Positions 51,201-64,000 are shown, counted from the first letter of the stretch. The stretch is DNA of 64,000 nt from Onchocerca lupi (GCA_028564675.1 JAOVVO010000273.1:33399-97398), one strand, 5' to 3'. Notes: generated from the sequence alone by a model not told the origin. Translations and numbers: made by a program.

Positions 51201-54130
51201 CATTTTTGGATTAAAATTGCAGCTTTTATTGCTGAAAAATTTTTTTTTTAAAAAATTTAAAAAATCATAAAAATTGTTGAAGTAAAACTAAAATTTATAG
51301 TCTTATTATTATTACTCAATGCAAAAAAAAAAAAAAGAATCAAAACGACTAATTATTGGTATTTCAATTAATTTATCTTTTTTCATTATTTAATTTTCAA
51401 GTTAAATTTATCAAAAATTGATGAATAATCATGTTCATTGTATTCATGAAAATTTTTATTTTTAGTATCTTTTTCAATTTTTCATTTTTTTTTCCTCTCT
51501 TTTGAAAGTTTTAGGAATTGGCTTTTTTTTTTTTGCAAATTCATATATCGATGATACAAGAAAAGTGCTTATTAAGTAGGAAAGATATGAAGAAAAAAAA
51601 AATGTTTTTCCATGATTTCTGTTTGATTAAAGAGCCTAATTAGCAGTCTTGCTAATTAGGCTCTATTGATTGCAAGAGAAGTTGCAATGCAATTATGGAT
51701 TTAACTCAGCAAAGTTATTTCAACGTTGAAATTCCACTTTACAAATTGATAAGTTTCAATTATTTTTATAAATTAAATAAAATGAAAATGTGCGTTACAA
51801 TAATGCTAGCCTGATGTAAAAAATGATGCGAAAAAAAAATTAAAATTTAAATCTTTCATTAAAAACTTTTACTTCGACTTATATTTTAATTTTTAAATTT
51901 CAAAAAATTTTCTTTCAATATATTTTGATTACTAATTTTTTTGATTAATAATTTTTTAAATTATTTGCCTGAAGGTAATATGCGTTAAGTACATTTTTAC
52001 TGTTGAAAGTTCAGGAAAAATTTTAAAAAATTTCAAAAAATTTAAAAGTTTTTTCCGATGCTATTCATTTCAAATTATCTTCTAATAATAAATTTTTTTT
52101 TAATCAAGAAAAATTATCAAATGAAGAACGGAAAAGTAAGATAAACAATGATTGATTCTGACATTATCTGAAATTCATTTTCATTTAGCATTTGCTGACT
52201 TGTTTTATCCAAATTAATTAATTTAATTAATGGAAATTTTCAGCTACAATTTTAAATTTAAAAATTTTTAACTTCAATAATTTGGAAAAATAAAGTTATT
52301 GCTAATTTCTGGAAATGCTTTAAAATGAATTCATTATCTTTTCCGTGTTTTTTAAAAAAAATTTTCAAAATTATTTGATAAAAACGAATTTGCATTATCA
52401 TTCAAAAATTAATTTTTTTTTTTTTTTTGAAACGTTAGAAACAATAAACCAAAATTGACAACCTTTAAACAAAGTACTTTGAAGAAAAAAAAAGTAGTGT
52501 CAGTTCGTCAACAAAAGTGAGAAAATTAGTTATGAGTTTTGAAAAATTTAAAAAGCTATCTTTCAAAAAATCAATTTTAAACTAAATTATTCAAGCAGTC
52601 AATTTATGATGGATTTATCGATTTGTTGAATTGATCATAAAATCAAATATTCAGCATTTCATTCATAATATTAAATTTATTACAAAAAATTTCGAAAAAA
52701 TTGAGTATTATAAAATATTTTCATATTAATTTAACATTGTTTTTTAATAAATAAAAAGGAAAAAACTATTTTTTTTTCTTGCTTTGCTTTCAGCAATACC
52801 AACACGATTCTTTTTTTAAAATTACGATTTAAAAAAAATGTTTAATTGAAAAATATTTTAATTACCAAAATTGATATCTTTAATGATTATAAAATCAATT
52901 GAAGAATATTTTTAGTTTATAAAGAATTACTATTTAACGATGAATTAATTATAAAATAGCTTCATTTAATGATATATGTACGTTAATCGTAAATATTTTT
53001 GTTGTTAAAAAAAAATCGATTGAAGAAATTGTTTACTATAAAACAAATTATTTTAATTAAAACTTTCTTTCTTTTAAATCGACATTAATCTATTGCACTC
53101 TTTTTAATTAATACAAATTTTTTTCATATTTGTTTAATCAATAAAATAAATAAGTAAATATAAATACATGTATTTATATATGCATAAATAATTTTAATTT
53201 TGAAATTTTGAAAATATTTAAAAGATTAAAATCAAAATTGTCTATTTTAATTTTCATTTTCATTTCTTAGCTTAATTTCAATTCAAAATCAAAAGTAATA
53301 ATAATTCTTATATCAGACATAGCGATATAAAAGTGTGGGAAATATCCCCCCTTTTTTTTTTCGAAACTTTGATTGAAATAAGAATATTCAAAAGAAATGT
53401 TTGATGCTATCCATAAATTCATATTCATTTATTAAAAGTATTGATTCAGTATGTTACTATTTAATTTCTTGTTTTAGAGAAAAAAAATTTAAGATTTAAT
53501 TCTTAAATTATCATATTATAGAATATAATTAAGAATTCTAATAGCTGAGAATTAATTTTAAATTGATCTACATTATCTCAATGAATATCCTTTCAAATTA
53601 AAAAATAAAATTTAGTAAATTTTATCGCGAAATATTAATTTGCAGCATTATGTTGAAATCGATGACTTCGTTTCCTTTTTTTTTTTTTTTTTAAAAATTC
53701 AAACTATGAGATGAGAAGATTATACTTCCTCTAGGATAGTAATGACATTTCGCTAAGATGAAATGAAAATATGAAAATAAAAGAAAAATGAACTCAGAAA
53801 GAAAAAACTCAAATATTATTTGTTGTGCATAAAAAATATGACAGTAAATTTTAATTTCATTTTTAAATTTCAAGTTTTTTTTAGGCAATAAAAATCTAAT
53901 TTGTATCATATAATTGAATTAAAATACTCATTATTTATTTTGAACATAAATAATAATTTTTTTTTATAAAAAAAATATTTAAATTAACAGCAAACACCAA
54001 TTGAAAAAAAAAAAAAAAAACGATTGATTTCCCCATTTTAAATGGCATTTTCAAAAAACTTACAAATTTCGCTTGGTGGCGCATAAGGTAATGGATCATG
54101 AAGTTTGCGATGTGATGGACCACATCCCAT
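45203..54130 (-). CDS. pef-1: Protein phosphatase with EF-hands (PPEF/RdgC, pef-1)
   Basis: Core exons: complement(45203..45394, 45574..45648, 45917..46092, 46339..46445, 46852..47073, 47649..47839, 48242..48391, 48709..48912, 49262..49423, 49877..50025, 50967..51048, 51104..51231, 54064..54130), 634 aa. Two optional microexons (50273..50305, 50644..50670) would add 20 aa in phase. A Ca2+-regulated Ser/Thr phosphatase, typical of sensory neurons. Seen: N-terminal MGCGPS, fit for myristoylation and palmitoylation; an IQ motif ([11 protein letters not shown]); PPP catalytic motifs GDLHG, GDFVDRG, RGNHE, HGGIS, WSDP, FGPDV and RSHE; SASNYYE; then EF-hands ([12 protein letters not shown] and [12 protein letters not shown] intact; [14 protein letters not shown] degenerate). 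Exon 1 is separated by a 2.8-kb intron; its 1-nt overhang and the MGC start support it. Confidence 0.95.
50273..50305 (-). other. pef-1: Candidate 33-nt microexon of PPEF
   Basis: Flanked by TTTAG and GTAAAA, a multiple of three, and compatible in phase with the neighbours (adds about 11 residues, [14 protein letters not shown]). Expression unknown; it lies in the linker between the IQ and catalytic domains. Confidence 0.35.
50644..50670 (-). other. pef-1: Candidate 27-nt microexon of PPEF
   Basis: Has a strong acceptor (TTTTTCAG) and donor (AA|GTATGA), a length divisible by three, and an open frame adding ALAQCTPST in phase. It lies in the same intron as the 33-nt candidate. Confidence 0.4.
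51631..51664. repeat. Perfect 15-bp hairpin in PPEF intron 1
   Basis: Arms AGAGCCTAATTAGCA and its reverse complement, separated by GTCT. Confidence 0.9.
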
Positions 54131-54567
54131 GATATTGGAAGATTTTCAATAATTTCTGATAAACAAATCAATTTCGATGAAAGTTTGTTTCTGGTAGAAT
54201 TTCCAAAATTAACTTAATAAAAGAAAAGCATTTCTTTTTTCGACAAAAACAACGACAATTTCATCTTTTTAATATTTAAAAAAAAAAAGTCATTTCGATA
54301 TTGCTTATTGCAAATGGCTCTAAATTTTATCCTTTATTGATAACAAGAATGGATGAAATCTTCAACGTAATTGGAAAAAAAAGAATAATTTTTTTTCACT
54401 TCTCTTTTTGTTTTTCTCTTTTAATTTTCCAATTTTAATGGTAATTAAAAAACGATACTTTTATCACCAATTACCATTATCATTATCATCTTTACAATCA
54501 ATAATGATAGCAATAATAATAATTGCAGCTAGGGAAAATGATGCATCATTCATTGTCGTTGCCATTA

Positions 54568-54652
<85 letters not shown>

Positions 54653-54864
54653 CAGTATTGTTATTGTCATTATAATTGATAGTACCAGCGATAATAATAA
54701 TAAGAATTTGCGAATAGGCGAAACTAAATATTATCAATCTTCTTCTTGTCTCACGAGCAATATAAGTTTAGTGTTTTTCTTCTTCACAACTAAGCTATTG
54801 ATAATTAATAATAATGATATTAATAATAGTAATAGTAGTAATAATAATAACAATAATAATTAAT

Positions 54865-54899
<35 letters not shown>

Positions 54900-57578
54900 T
54901 GATGACAGCAATAATAAGGATAACAATAGTGATAAGGATAATGATGACGATAATTAAAGAATGGAAATAATAATAATGATAATGGTGATGATAGTGATGA
55001 TGACGATGATAACTACGGTGAAGTGATTATTCCAGAATGAAAGAATAAAAATAAGAACAAACAAATTTCTTGCAATATGAATGAGTTTAATTTTTATTAG
55101 CAACAATTTGACATCAGATGAAAAAATAAATGAAATGAAATGGATGAATAGTTGTCGAAACAATTTGATGCTTTCTCGGTGAAATAATATTGAAGTAATG
55201 GAAAATTTTTGCTTTAGTTTGCTAAAATTAAAAAAATTTTCTTTCTTTCTCTTTCTTCTAATCGTTCCCCCCCTCTCTCTCTTTTTTTTTTTAACATCTT
55301 CAATTTAAATTATTTCTCTAACAGTTGCTTCATTTTCAAAAAAAAAAAAAGATAGAAAAGGAAAATCAAATAGAGAAAAGTTTCAAGAGTAAAAGAAATG
55401 ATAAATTGCTGTTATTACTCTTATTTATATAGTTTGAGCAAATAAATGTCAGCTGTTAAATATCATTTGTTCTACAATTTATATCATATCAGAATCGTGA
55501 TAGTTCATTATGTGATGACTGGATGGACTAGATAACTCGTCGTGAAGTTGGATTAATTAGCAATAAGTTTATGGATGAATTGTTGTTTCAGGAAGAATTT
55601 CAGTGAGAAGAAAATATAAACATAATTTTCTTGCAGAGATATATCTAGCTGATATTAAGCACTGCTATCATCATCATCCTTCATTCAATTTCAAATAATC
55701 ACTTTTTGCTGTTGCAGTATTTAGAAAATTGATAATTGCAAATTGTGTCAAAAAAATGATAATTTTTATTGCCTCATTATGAAATTTTTGAAAAAAAAAA
55801 AGCGGAGAAAAAAGGAAAACACTGGAAAATAATAAACTTAATGTAATTATAAAATGGTTGTGGGTAGGAATGAAATTAATCATCAATTTAATATATGTAT
55901 ATGAAAACTAATCATTGAATTAATTGAATAATTGGCAAAAATAGGCATTTCATGATGAATTCGAATTTTTTAAAAAGATTTCACAAATTTTTTTTACCAA
56001 CAAAATGAAATGTTATTTTCATTTTGTTATTAGCATAAATTCTACCATCTATTTTCTTCTTTTTCAATATTTTACAATTGAATAAAAATTTAAGGACTAT
56101 AATGAAACTAAGTTTTCATTTGAAATCAATAATGATCACTTCATTTTTATTCTCGCCTTTACAGCTGCTAAACAAATAAAAGCTTATTGAAAAAAGTTTC
56201 AATCTTATTAGGAAAAAAGATTGAAAAAAGTTGAAAAAAAAATTTTTTTCAGAATAACAAATTACAAATTTTAAATGAGTATTCTTCGAATGTATAAAAT
56301 GAATTTTTTTTTCTTTTTTTTTGTTATGTCATTTTCATCTCAGGTATTAATGATGGTAACGTGGGAATCAACTTAACAAATGTACCGTAATTAATGAGAG
56401 ATGTTAAAAAGCATCAATCATCATTTCCAATCAATACTTTTTTTTTCATGCAAATTAGCAAAATTAAATTAAAAATAACGAAACTTTGTGTTGTAAATAA
56501 TGATGATGATAATAATAATAATGATGATAATGATAGTTAAAGACTAAAGATCAAAAATGTTTTGAAAAAAGAGTAGATGATAAAAAAAAAAAAGCAACTG
56601 GGAAGCATTGTATTGCTGTTTTTTGAAAAAGTTTTAAAATTTTGAACTATTAACATTTATATAAATTCAGAATATCAAATAAGAATTTTTTGAAGTTTTA
56701 TGAATTGAAATTAGTTATATCACAAAGATGAAATATTATAAAAGGAAAACAGCAAATCGCAATAAATTATCAATCATAAGATTAAGAAAGTAAACATGAA
56801 ATATTAATAATCATCATTAAATAATGGATATTATAATTTGAAAAACTAAAAATTTTTCCTTTTTTATTATCTTTTAATTTATGATTTGAATCGTTGCAAA
56901 CAATATTTTTTCTTTTTTTTTGCGAATAAAAATAATAAAGAAGTTAAATTTATTTTGTTTAATTTTATTTTTAAAAATATTAAATTGAAATGAAATAATA
57001 ATTATTCTGATACAAAAAATTAACTCAGATCTTCACTATATCTTTTATTAATCAATAATTAATTATGATTTATGATTAGATAATGGGAAGGTCAGAATTG
57101 ATAACGGGAGATAAAACAAACGAAATTTGTAGGCATTATTGGACAGATCTGTTTTTGTTTTTTAATTAAAATAAAAAGGGAGTAAAAAAAAGCATTAGCT
57201 ATAATCCTTTGCATATATGGAAAAAATTGTTTAAATTAAAATCTTTTGATAATTAATTACTAAAAAATTTTATATGTCATTAAAGATTCTTTTGAATTTT
57301 TTCAATTTTTTAACAAATCGTTGACAAATTTTAACTTATTTTTTTCCTCTAATGATCGATTTTGAAAATTTCATTCTAAAAATTGCATAAAAATAATAGA
57401 GAAAGTACTTTTTTTAATAAGAAAAAAGAGAAATTTCAATTCAAAGTAGGAAATTTCCAACGAAAATTGATGATGTCCTAATGCATTTAGACATGTTCGT
57501 TAAACTTAACAATCAACACTCGTTGAAGTGAAGAAAAACATTTTATCGGGTTTTATTAAATTATATGAAAATCGCAAC
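54131..57578. other. Low-complexity intergenic region
   Basis: Upstream of PPEF (minus). Contains ATT, AAT and GAT trinucleotide repeats at 54560-55010 and many A/T runs. The long frames rich in Ile or Asn here are repeat artefacts. No gene supported. Confidence 0.5.
54567..54652 (+). repeat. (ATT)n microsatellite
   Basis: About 28 uninterrupted ATT units. Further AAT-type tracts follow at about 54834-54900. Confidence 0.95.
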
Positions 57579-57794
57579 ATGCCAGAATTATTACAATTTC
57601 TGTCATCATTAACAACATTGTTATCATCATTATTATTACTATTATCGTTAATGTATTATTGTCACCATCGTCTTCATCAGATGAAATATCAATTATGCAT
57701 GAGGAATAATTTTAAAAGATTGATAAATGAACATAATGAATTCAAAGAATTGTCCACTCAATCAACGACAACCCATGATTTGGTCATAAAGTGA
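57579..57794 (+). CDS. Small hypothetical membrane protein
   Basis: Single-exon frame of 71 residues starting MPELLQFLSSLTTLLSS. A leucine-rich hydrophobic stretch at about 5-27 is followed by a polar, His/Lys-containing tail (YYCHHRLHQMKYQL, ending HDLVIK). Composition is less repetitive than the surroundings. No family recognised and no expression evidence; it could be chance or one exon of a larger gene. Confidence 0.3.
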   Translation: MPELLQFLSSLTTLLSSLLLLLSLMYYCHHRLHQMKYQLCMRNNFKRLINEHNEFKELSTQSTTTHDLVIK

Positions 57795-60700
57795 CCATAG
57801 AATTCTTCAAATCAAATGTATTCGCTGAAAATGTCAACAGCAATCAATTTGTCAGAAATAGCCTATCCTCAACAGGTTTCCCAATATTTCTTGCTTATCT
57901 TCTTTCTCATATCATTGATAGAATAAAATTCCGGATTGGTTCTGATCAATTTAAGAATAAAAAGTGAACAATTAATAGATCATATGATTATTTGGATTAA
58001 TTATGATTTCTATCAGTCAAATTATCTCTCCTGCTTCTATTATTCTAATTATGATTCATGCAAGTCAACTATTTACATTGCTTGTGTTTTTTGGTTATTA
58101 TCGACGCAACTTGAAATTTCTTTCTTCGTTCATTCTTCAATGTTCTATCATTGTATCTCAAAAAAAAAAAAAGTGGTCGAAGAGATTTTGACGTACAAAT
58201 TTATCGTTTGACTTTGGTGAAAGTACGAAAGAAAGACTGCTCCTCCTGAAATTTCACTCAGATAGCTTGAATATGCAATGAAGCTGTTATATTCGATAAA
58301 GCGAATGATTAGAGGAATTGTGGGACGAAATGTTTTCAATTGAGTATGATTCGTTTGCTTGAATGAAGCGTAGACATTGAATGTGTGCTCCAGTTGGACC
58401 GTTTTTGGTTAGCAAGATTGGCTCGCTGTAGAATAAACCAAACTTTGAGTTAAGGTAGAAGTTGTATTTGAAGTTGAAAGGACTTTCCTTTGCGTCATCT
58501 TTGGTTGATTACTGCTAACTGAAAGAAAAAGAAGAAAAATATCTTTGACGAATTGAATTTGTTAGTCATTTGTTTGGGAAAGGAATGAATGAAATAATAG
58601 GAAATATAGAAAGAAGTAAGAAGACATAACTACCATCCAATCCTTCTTGAATCGGATTATTTTCATCATTTTTTAATTTACGATCTTAAATAATCGGTTT
58701 CAAGTAGAATAAATCTTAAAAAGAGTGATTAAATCATACTTATGAAAATTATTTTTTGCAGAATTATTCTACTTATTTTGAATCATAAGAAAGAAATGAA
58801 AAAAAATAATGAATCATATGATAATTTAGCAAAAAGTATTTTTTATTATTACACAAAAATTATTTGTTATACTTCGACGTCTACATAAAAACTATCCATA
58901 ATAATTTGAATTTACGTCAAAATTATTCATTATATCTGAATGTTCACGTTTACATAAAAATTATTCATTTTGACGTTTAAATAAAAATTATTTGTTGTAC
59001 TTTGTCATTTACATAAAAAGCATTCATTATAATTTGACTTTCATATAAAAATTAATTTCACATTTATATAAAAATTATTTATCACACTTTGAGTTTGCAA
59101 AAAACTTATTTATATATTTTCATATTTATATAAAAATTATTCATTATTATTTCATTTCTTTTGTCTTACATTGACGTTAGCTTAATCGACGTAATACATG
59201 CTGAATTTTAATTTTGAATTGTCAATAGTCAATTATTCAATTCCTTCTCCATGATTTTGTAATTTTTTTTTCTTTTGAATCTTAAAATAGCATTGTTCTA
59301 ATTCATTATATTCTCTTTCAATTCATGGCTTTTTTTTCCGCTTTTTTAAAGTGTATTAATTTATTATATATCATTATGATTGATATTTTCTTAAAGCATG
59401 CTATATTTGAAAAAACTTTCATATCATAAATTAGCATTACGTAAAACTCAATTTCTCGTTTTTATTGCAACATTCATATTAAATAAATTTTTCATTAAAA
59501 TTAGCATTAAAAGAAATATGATAATGTTGAGTGTAAAAAATTTGATGCTATTTTTATTTATTCTTAAATCAAATGTAATATGTAATATGCATCAATTAAC
59601 AAAATTAAAAAATTTTATAGAAGTAAAAAAAAAAGGAAAAAAAAAAAGAAAGAAAGGAATCCTTTCAAATTTTTAAAATCATAAATCATACATTTTATAA
59701 AAAATGATACAGCAAATGATTGATTTAGTCTTTGCTTCTCAAAATATTTAAATAATTGATAAAAAGATTATATATATTATTAAAAAGGATGAAATTTTGA
59801 TAAATTTGATATTCAAGCCATACATATTCCAAGCAATAATTTTATTTAAATTAATCGTTTTGTTATGTTCCTTTTTTTTTTTTTTTAAATATTTAAATAT
59901 TTGACTTCTTTTTATTGAAAAAAAAATCATTTCTTTTATAAAATAATAAAAATTAATATACATAATATATTTAGAAAATATGAATTATCTAATACATTTC
60001 TTATTACATTTATGATTGTTGTTATAATTAATAAGTTAACTTGCTAAAATTTAAAATTTGCCATCAATTAATTAAAATATTTTTCTCACAATAAAATGAA
60101 AAAAGGCAAAAAAAAATATCAAAATATAGTAATACAAAATATAGTTAAATCATAACATTATTCTAATTTTTAAATATAATATATAATTTTATCAAATTGA
60201 TTAGAAATTATCTGAAAAGAAAAAGAAAAAAAAAAAGTGAGGAGAAGATGAAGAAGAAGGAAGAGGGGGAGGAAAAAATGAAAATTAGGAGGAAAGAAAG
60301 GAAATGATAGATAAAATTGGGATTAGAAATGGTGCAGTTTTGTCAAGGACAACGATGTCAATCTCAGTACCCACAACTGTCACATTTATAACTCAATTCT
60401 ATGCCATTATCATCATTGCCGTTTAATTTTAACAATTTGAATAGTTTTAAATAAATTTAAAATTTTGAAGTTTTAACAGAATTATAGATTTAATTGAAAA
60501 GAAATTTTCAGTTATTATGATTTGGGTCAATAATAATCATTATTGTCACTTTTTTTTTTTTTTTTTTACAATAAACTGAAGTTTTGAAATTCCCTGCCGA
60601 ATTGTAAGCTTTATTCAAAAAAACTTTCTAATTGCTATAATTTCGATAATAATCATTATTGTCATTTTTGTTTTAATGAATCTAAAATTTGAAATTGTAT

Positions 60701-61176
60701 CAAAATTAAAAATTTATTTTAAATGAAATTTTCCACTGCTGCTGTGTTAATAATCATTATTATTTTTTTATCAATTTTCATATTCTTTTTAAACCTATTT
60801 AAATGCATAATTTATGCTTGAACATAATCAGAAGCGAATGAAGTTATTATAATTAAAATTTTTAATTTCATAACTAAAAATATCAAAAATCAATCGAATT
60901 TTTCTTCATCAAATATATTTTGACTTATTATAAAACATTTCATTTCATTTAATTGTTTGAAATGGTTAATTTTTCTATTTCGATTAAAAATAGCTAACAT
61001 TTTTTTGAGTTTTAACAGTAGTTAATTGTGTTAATCAAATATTCCTTTGCAATTATTTTTTCGTTTGTTTGTTTATTTTATTTCTTTATTTTCAGCCTAA
61101 TATATTATTCATAAAAAAACAAAAGAAAAGCAAAGCATGGAACGATATTTTTAATCTGGTCGTGTATCAATTTGAA
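57795..61176. other. Intergenic region upstream of the TPR gene
   Basis: Mostly AT-rich and low-complexity. The 58200-58520 stretch is less AT-rich and holds a candidate exon. 60230-60300 is a purine-rich (GA) tract. A tidy acceptor (TTATTTTCAG, ending 61095) precedes the TPR start and may be a trans-splice or 5' UTR splice site. Confidence 0.45.
58287..58508 (-). other. Candidate exon or coding relic, unassigned
   Basis: A 73-codon minus-strand frame without an initiator. It includes DDAKESPFNFKYNFYLNSKF and EPILLTKNGPTGAHIQCLRF and ends SLYRI then TAA. Its GC content and amino-acid balance exceed the neighbourhood. A usable acceptor (AACCAAAG) occurs near its start, but no partner exon was found. 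Confidence 0.35.
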
Positions 61177-62704
61177 ATGTCTCGCGCTAAACTAACAATT
61201 CTATCAAATGCTGCAAATCGAGCATTTTATGATGGAAATTTTCAAAAAGCTTTAAAACTTTATACAGAAGCAATTCAATTAGATCCGACTAATTTTATTC
61301 TCTTTTCTAATCGTTCCGCTATATTTTTACGCCTAAAATATTTCCATGAATCATTAGATGATGCCAAACAATCGATAGCATTAAATTCTAAATGGGCAAA
61401 AGTTAGATTTATTATCATTATTGATTTTTTATTATAAGATTTTTTATTTTTACTTCCTTTTCATTCATTTGAAAAATTGTGACAAATGTTAATTCAAATA
61501 ACAATGATAGAAGCAATGGATTTTTTCTTTAATAGTTGAGCAGTTAATTACGGAGAGTAAATTTATATTATTCAAATTTATTATCATAATTTTCTGGTTT
61601 CAATTTCTCAACTTTAATTTTTAAAAATTTAAAAAAAAAATTTTGTTAAGATATTTCTAACAATATTATTGAAAATTTTTGCTAAATTTTATTTCTGTCT
61701 TAATGAAAATTTTTGTTTGTATTTATTTTTGACTTGATCTTTGAACACCTGATGTTTAGTTGCCTTTCTTCAGGGTTATTTTCGAAAAGGTGATGCTTTA
61801 TGTGGTTTTGGAAAATTTGATGAAGCAATTTTTGCATATTGTCAAAGTTTGACAATTGAAAATGAAATTAAAACAATTAATGCATTAAAAGATAGCTTAT
61901 ATTATAGCTCAATCAAAGGTATATAAATTTCTTTTTTCCTCACTCTTTTCAATTATTTCGATATTTATTTAAGCTCATCAGATGGATCAATTACTGGATA
62001 AACTTAAAATTAATTCTGTTGAAATTTGATATGAAAATATTAAGATAGTGAAAATGTTGGCGATAATTGATCATGCAAAGCTTTTTTTTTTTGTTGCAGA
62101 TCATTTATCAATTTTATTGAACGAAATTGGAAATGATACAAATGATGTAAAATTGAATTCGTTTTTAATTATCAGTATAATTGGTCAAGAATATTTGAGT
62201 ACTGGTCATATATGTGAAGCAATCAAATTGCTTCAATTAGCATTAGATATGGATGAAGCTAATTTAGTATCATTAGATTTGAAACTATCAGTACTTGGTG
62301 CTATTTCATTTGCATATTATCAACAAAAAAATTATCAACAATCAATAAAATATTTAGAGATGGAACTTGAAATCACTAAACAACTTGGTAAGCTTCAAAT
62401 ATTTTATCAATTTAATTTTTGTTGGATAGTAATAAATTAGGAAGTAATAATTTGGCTGATAAAATATGCAGCCTATATTTAGATTCAATTTATTATATTT
62501 ATGCTCAAATAGGCCTCATTGCTAATGTAATGTTTTTGGCAATAATTCAGATGATATTTTTAATAAAAATTTCATTTTTTATAACAAAAATAAAATGAAT
62601 TAATTCTAAATTATTCCAAAATTAATTTTCTCAGAAAAATTATCAGAATTTTGCTATGAAAAATGAGATTACATTTTATTCTTTAAAACGATAATAATTT
62701 GTCT

Positions 62705-62752
<48 letters not shown>

Positions 62753-63945
62753 AAAACAAAAACAAAAGTAGTAACGACATGTCAATTTCATTCTTCTGAA
62801 AAATAGTTTTTTAGTTATCATTTATACAATTTTATGAATATTTGCATCTTTTTTTTTTTTAAATTTCATAAAATGAAAAAAAAAAAAAGAATTCGTTTTA
62901 ATTTGATTTCAGGTGAATTAGAAAAACAGCTAACCATTTATAGTAGTATCGTACGAATCACATTACTAAACGATGAAACTATTCTTGCGATTAATTATCT
63001 TCGAAAACAAATTGAATTAATGCATTCTGTTCGTAAATATTTCATAAAATTATTACAATAAGTATAGGTTTTGTAATTAATACATTAAAAATATTGAATA
63101 ATTTTTTTCGTCTTTCTTTTTTTTTTCAGTCTAAACATTCCAATTTTTTCAAAGAATGAAATTTTTTCAGATTTCTAAAAATTATACAAAATTCTCATCT
63201 TTATGGTCATTTTATTTTCAACAATGATTTTTAATAAGCGATTGTCTGGAAAGCTAAATAATCGTTGTTTGAAATTAGTTATATATGAAAAAAAAAAAAA
63301 AAAACTAAAAAAGAAAATGAAGAAATTTACAAATGTTTGAATATTTTAAGTGATGAAAGAAATAAACATTTCAAAAGTCTTTAAAAATTTTTTTAAAAGT
63401 TAAAATCTTCAGAAAACTTTTATTTTCTAATGATTTATTGCATATTTAAGAAAGTAAATTTAGAATGGCATAGAAGCAAACGATCTTCAACTTAATCTTG
63501 CTGATTTATACATCCAAATTGGTGAATATCAACATGCAGCACAAATTATTGCATCAATTAGACCTTTGACATTTCAAAGTATTCTCGAAATTGTAAAACT
63601 TGCATTAGTTAAGGTATGTATAATTGCTAATCTTATGAATTAGAAAGCAATGATTTATTTCAAAAATAAATTTTTCGAATTTTCTTTTTTTTTTTTACGA
63701 AACTTCTAGGATGATAGCGAAGCAGCATTAGCTTACTGCAGTAGATTAGCGGATATAAGCAATACTGTGGATGAGAAAATTTTGGCGACAATTTTGAAAT
63801 GCAAATGTCTTCTACTTCGGAAAGAAACAAGAATGGCTTTGAATATTTTACAAAATACAATGAAACATTCCGAAAATGATGAAACAACAACGGAAATTGT
63901 ACTTTTTTTTTTTAAATTAAATGAAAAAAAAATAATAATAATAAA

Positions 63946-63979
<34 letters not shown>

Positions 63980-64000
63980 GTAATAATAACAATAATAATA
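61177..64000 (+). CDS. TTC28: TTC28-like tetratricopeptide repeat protein, 5' part
   Basis: Runs off the window. Exons: 61177..61401, 61774..61918, 62100..62387, 62913..63028, 63464..63613, 63710..about 63898. TTC28 is a large TPR scaffold; in vertebrates it is reported at the midbody and centrosome. Seen: a start MSRAKLTILSNAANRAFYDG followed by an opening TPR pair (KALKLYTEAIQLDPTNFILF, SNRSAIFLRLKYFHESLDDA), GYFRKGDALCGFGKFDEAI, then the family-specific IISIIGQEYLSTGH and LEMELEITKQLGE. Further TPR helices follow (LADLYIQIGEYQHA). Order and spacing match the N-terminus of TTC28. The exon 4 donor is the weak GTTCGT, required by phase. An upstream acceptor at 61095 suggests the mRNA 5' end. 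Confidence 0.82.
62709..62751 (+). repeat. Poly-A tract in TPR-gene intron
   Basis: An uninterrupted A run of about 43 nt in the intron between exons 3 and 4. Confidence 0.9.
63927..64000 (+). repeat. (AAT)n microsatellite at window edge
   Basis: AAT/ATA trinucleotide repeat with a few interruptions, in the intron after the last visible TPR exon; cut by the window end. Confidence 0.85.

Noticed and set aside
54408..54863. Long open frame rich in isoleucine, and antisense frames rich in asparagine
   Set aside because: They are translations of the (ATT)n microsatellite and its flanks, with no splice or start context.
57936..58211. Overlapping plus-strand frames
   Set aside because: Two frames overlap with no conserved features and poly-A derived lysines; unlikely to be coding.

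Overview
The window is a very AT-rich animal nuclear sequence with short spliced exons, GT-AG introns carrying runs of A or T, and compact gene spacing. The gene set fits a spirurid, most likely filarial, nematode: hipr-1, pef-1/PPEF, a nematode aminergic-type Cys-loop channel, a TACO1/YebC protein and a TTC28-like TPR protein. Degraded Rickettsiales (Wolbachia)-type gene pieces lie inside a Helitron-rich block, which also points to a filarial host. No database search was possible. Homology calls come from family motifs read in my own translations, and exon joins were checked for reading phase.

Layout. 846-2807 (minus) encodes a TMEM55-type PtdIns(4,5)P2 4-phosphatase. 4302-11632 (minus) is a complete 19-exon hipr-1 (ANTH, coiled coil, I/LWEQ). 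11.6-14.6 kb is intergenic, with a CA repeat and a 19-bp minisatellite. 14619-16964 (plus) encodes an unrecognised single-pass membrane protein. 17-21.4 kb holds no gene I can support. 21443-27925 is a composite of decayed Helitron pieces enclosing bacterial-type fragments of gltX, eno, pleD (GGDEF) and pyrE. 28805-38639 (plus) is a 12-exon Cys-loop channel subunit with a 4-kb first intron and a candidate alternative terminal exon. 39470-40489 (plus) encodes a small secreted cysteine-rich protein. 41205-43492 (minus) is TACO1/YebC. 45203-54130 (minus) is PPEF/pef-1. 54.1-61.1 kb is mostly low-complexity sequence with two weak coding candidates. 61177 to the window end (plus) is the 5' part of a TTC28-like gene.

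Functional themes. HIPR-1 links clathrin coats and phosphoinositides to actin. PIP4P removes the 4-phosphate from PtdIns(4,5)P2 on late endosomes and lysosomes. The channel subunit and the Ca2+-regulated PPEF phosphatase are both expected mainly in sensory or neuronal cells. TACO1 acts in mitochondrial translation. These genes look like independent neighbours; I see no convincing operon, since same-strand gaps are about 1.5-1.7 kb.

The most unusual part is 21.4-27.9 kb. Two sets of Helitron terminal sequence face each other in inverted orientation around a mosaic of short, frameshifted bacterial gene pieces. This looks like lateral transfer from an endosymbiont caught up with transposon rearrangement.
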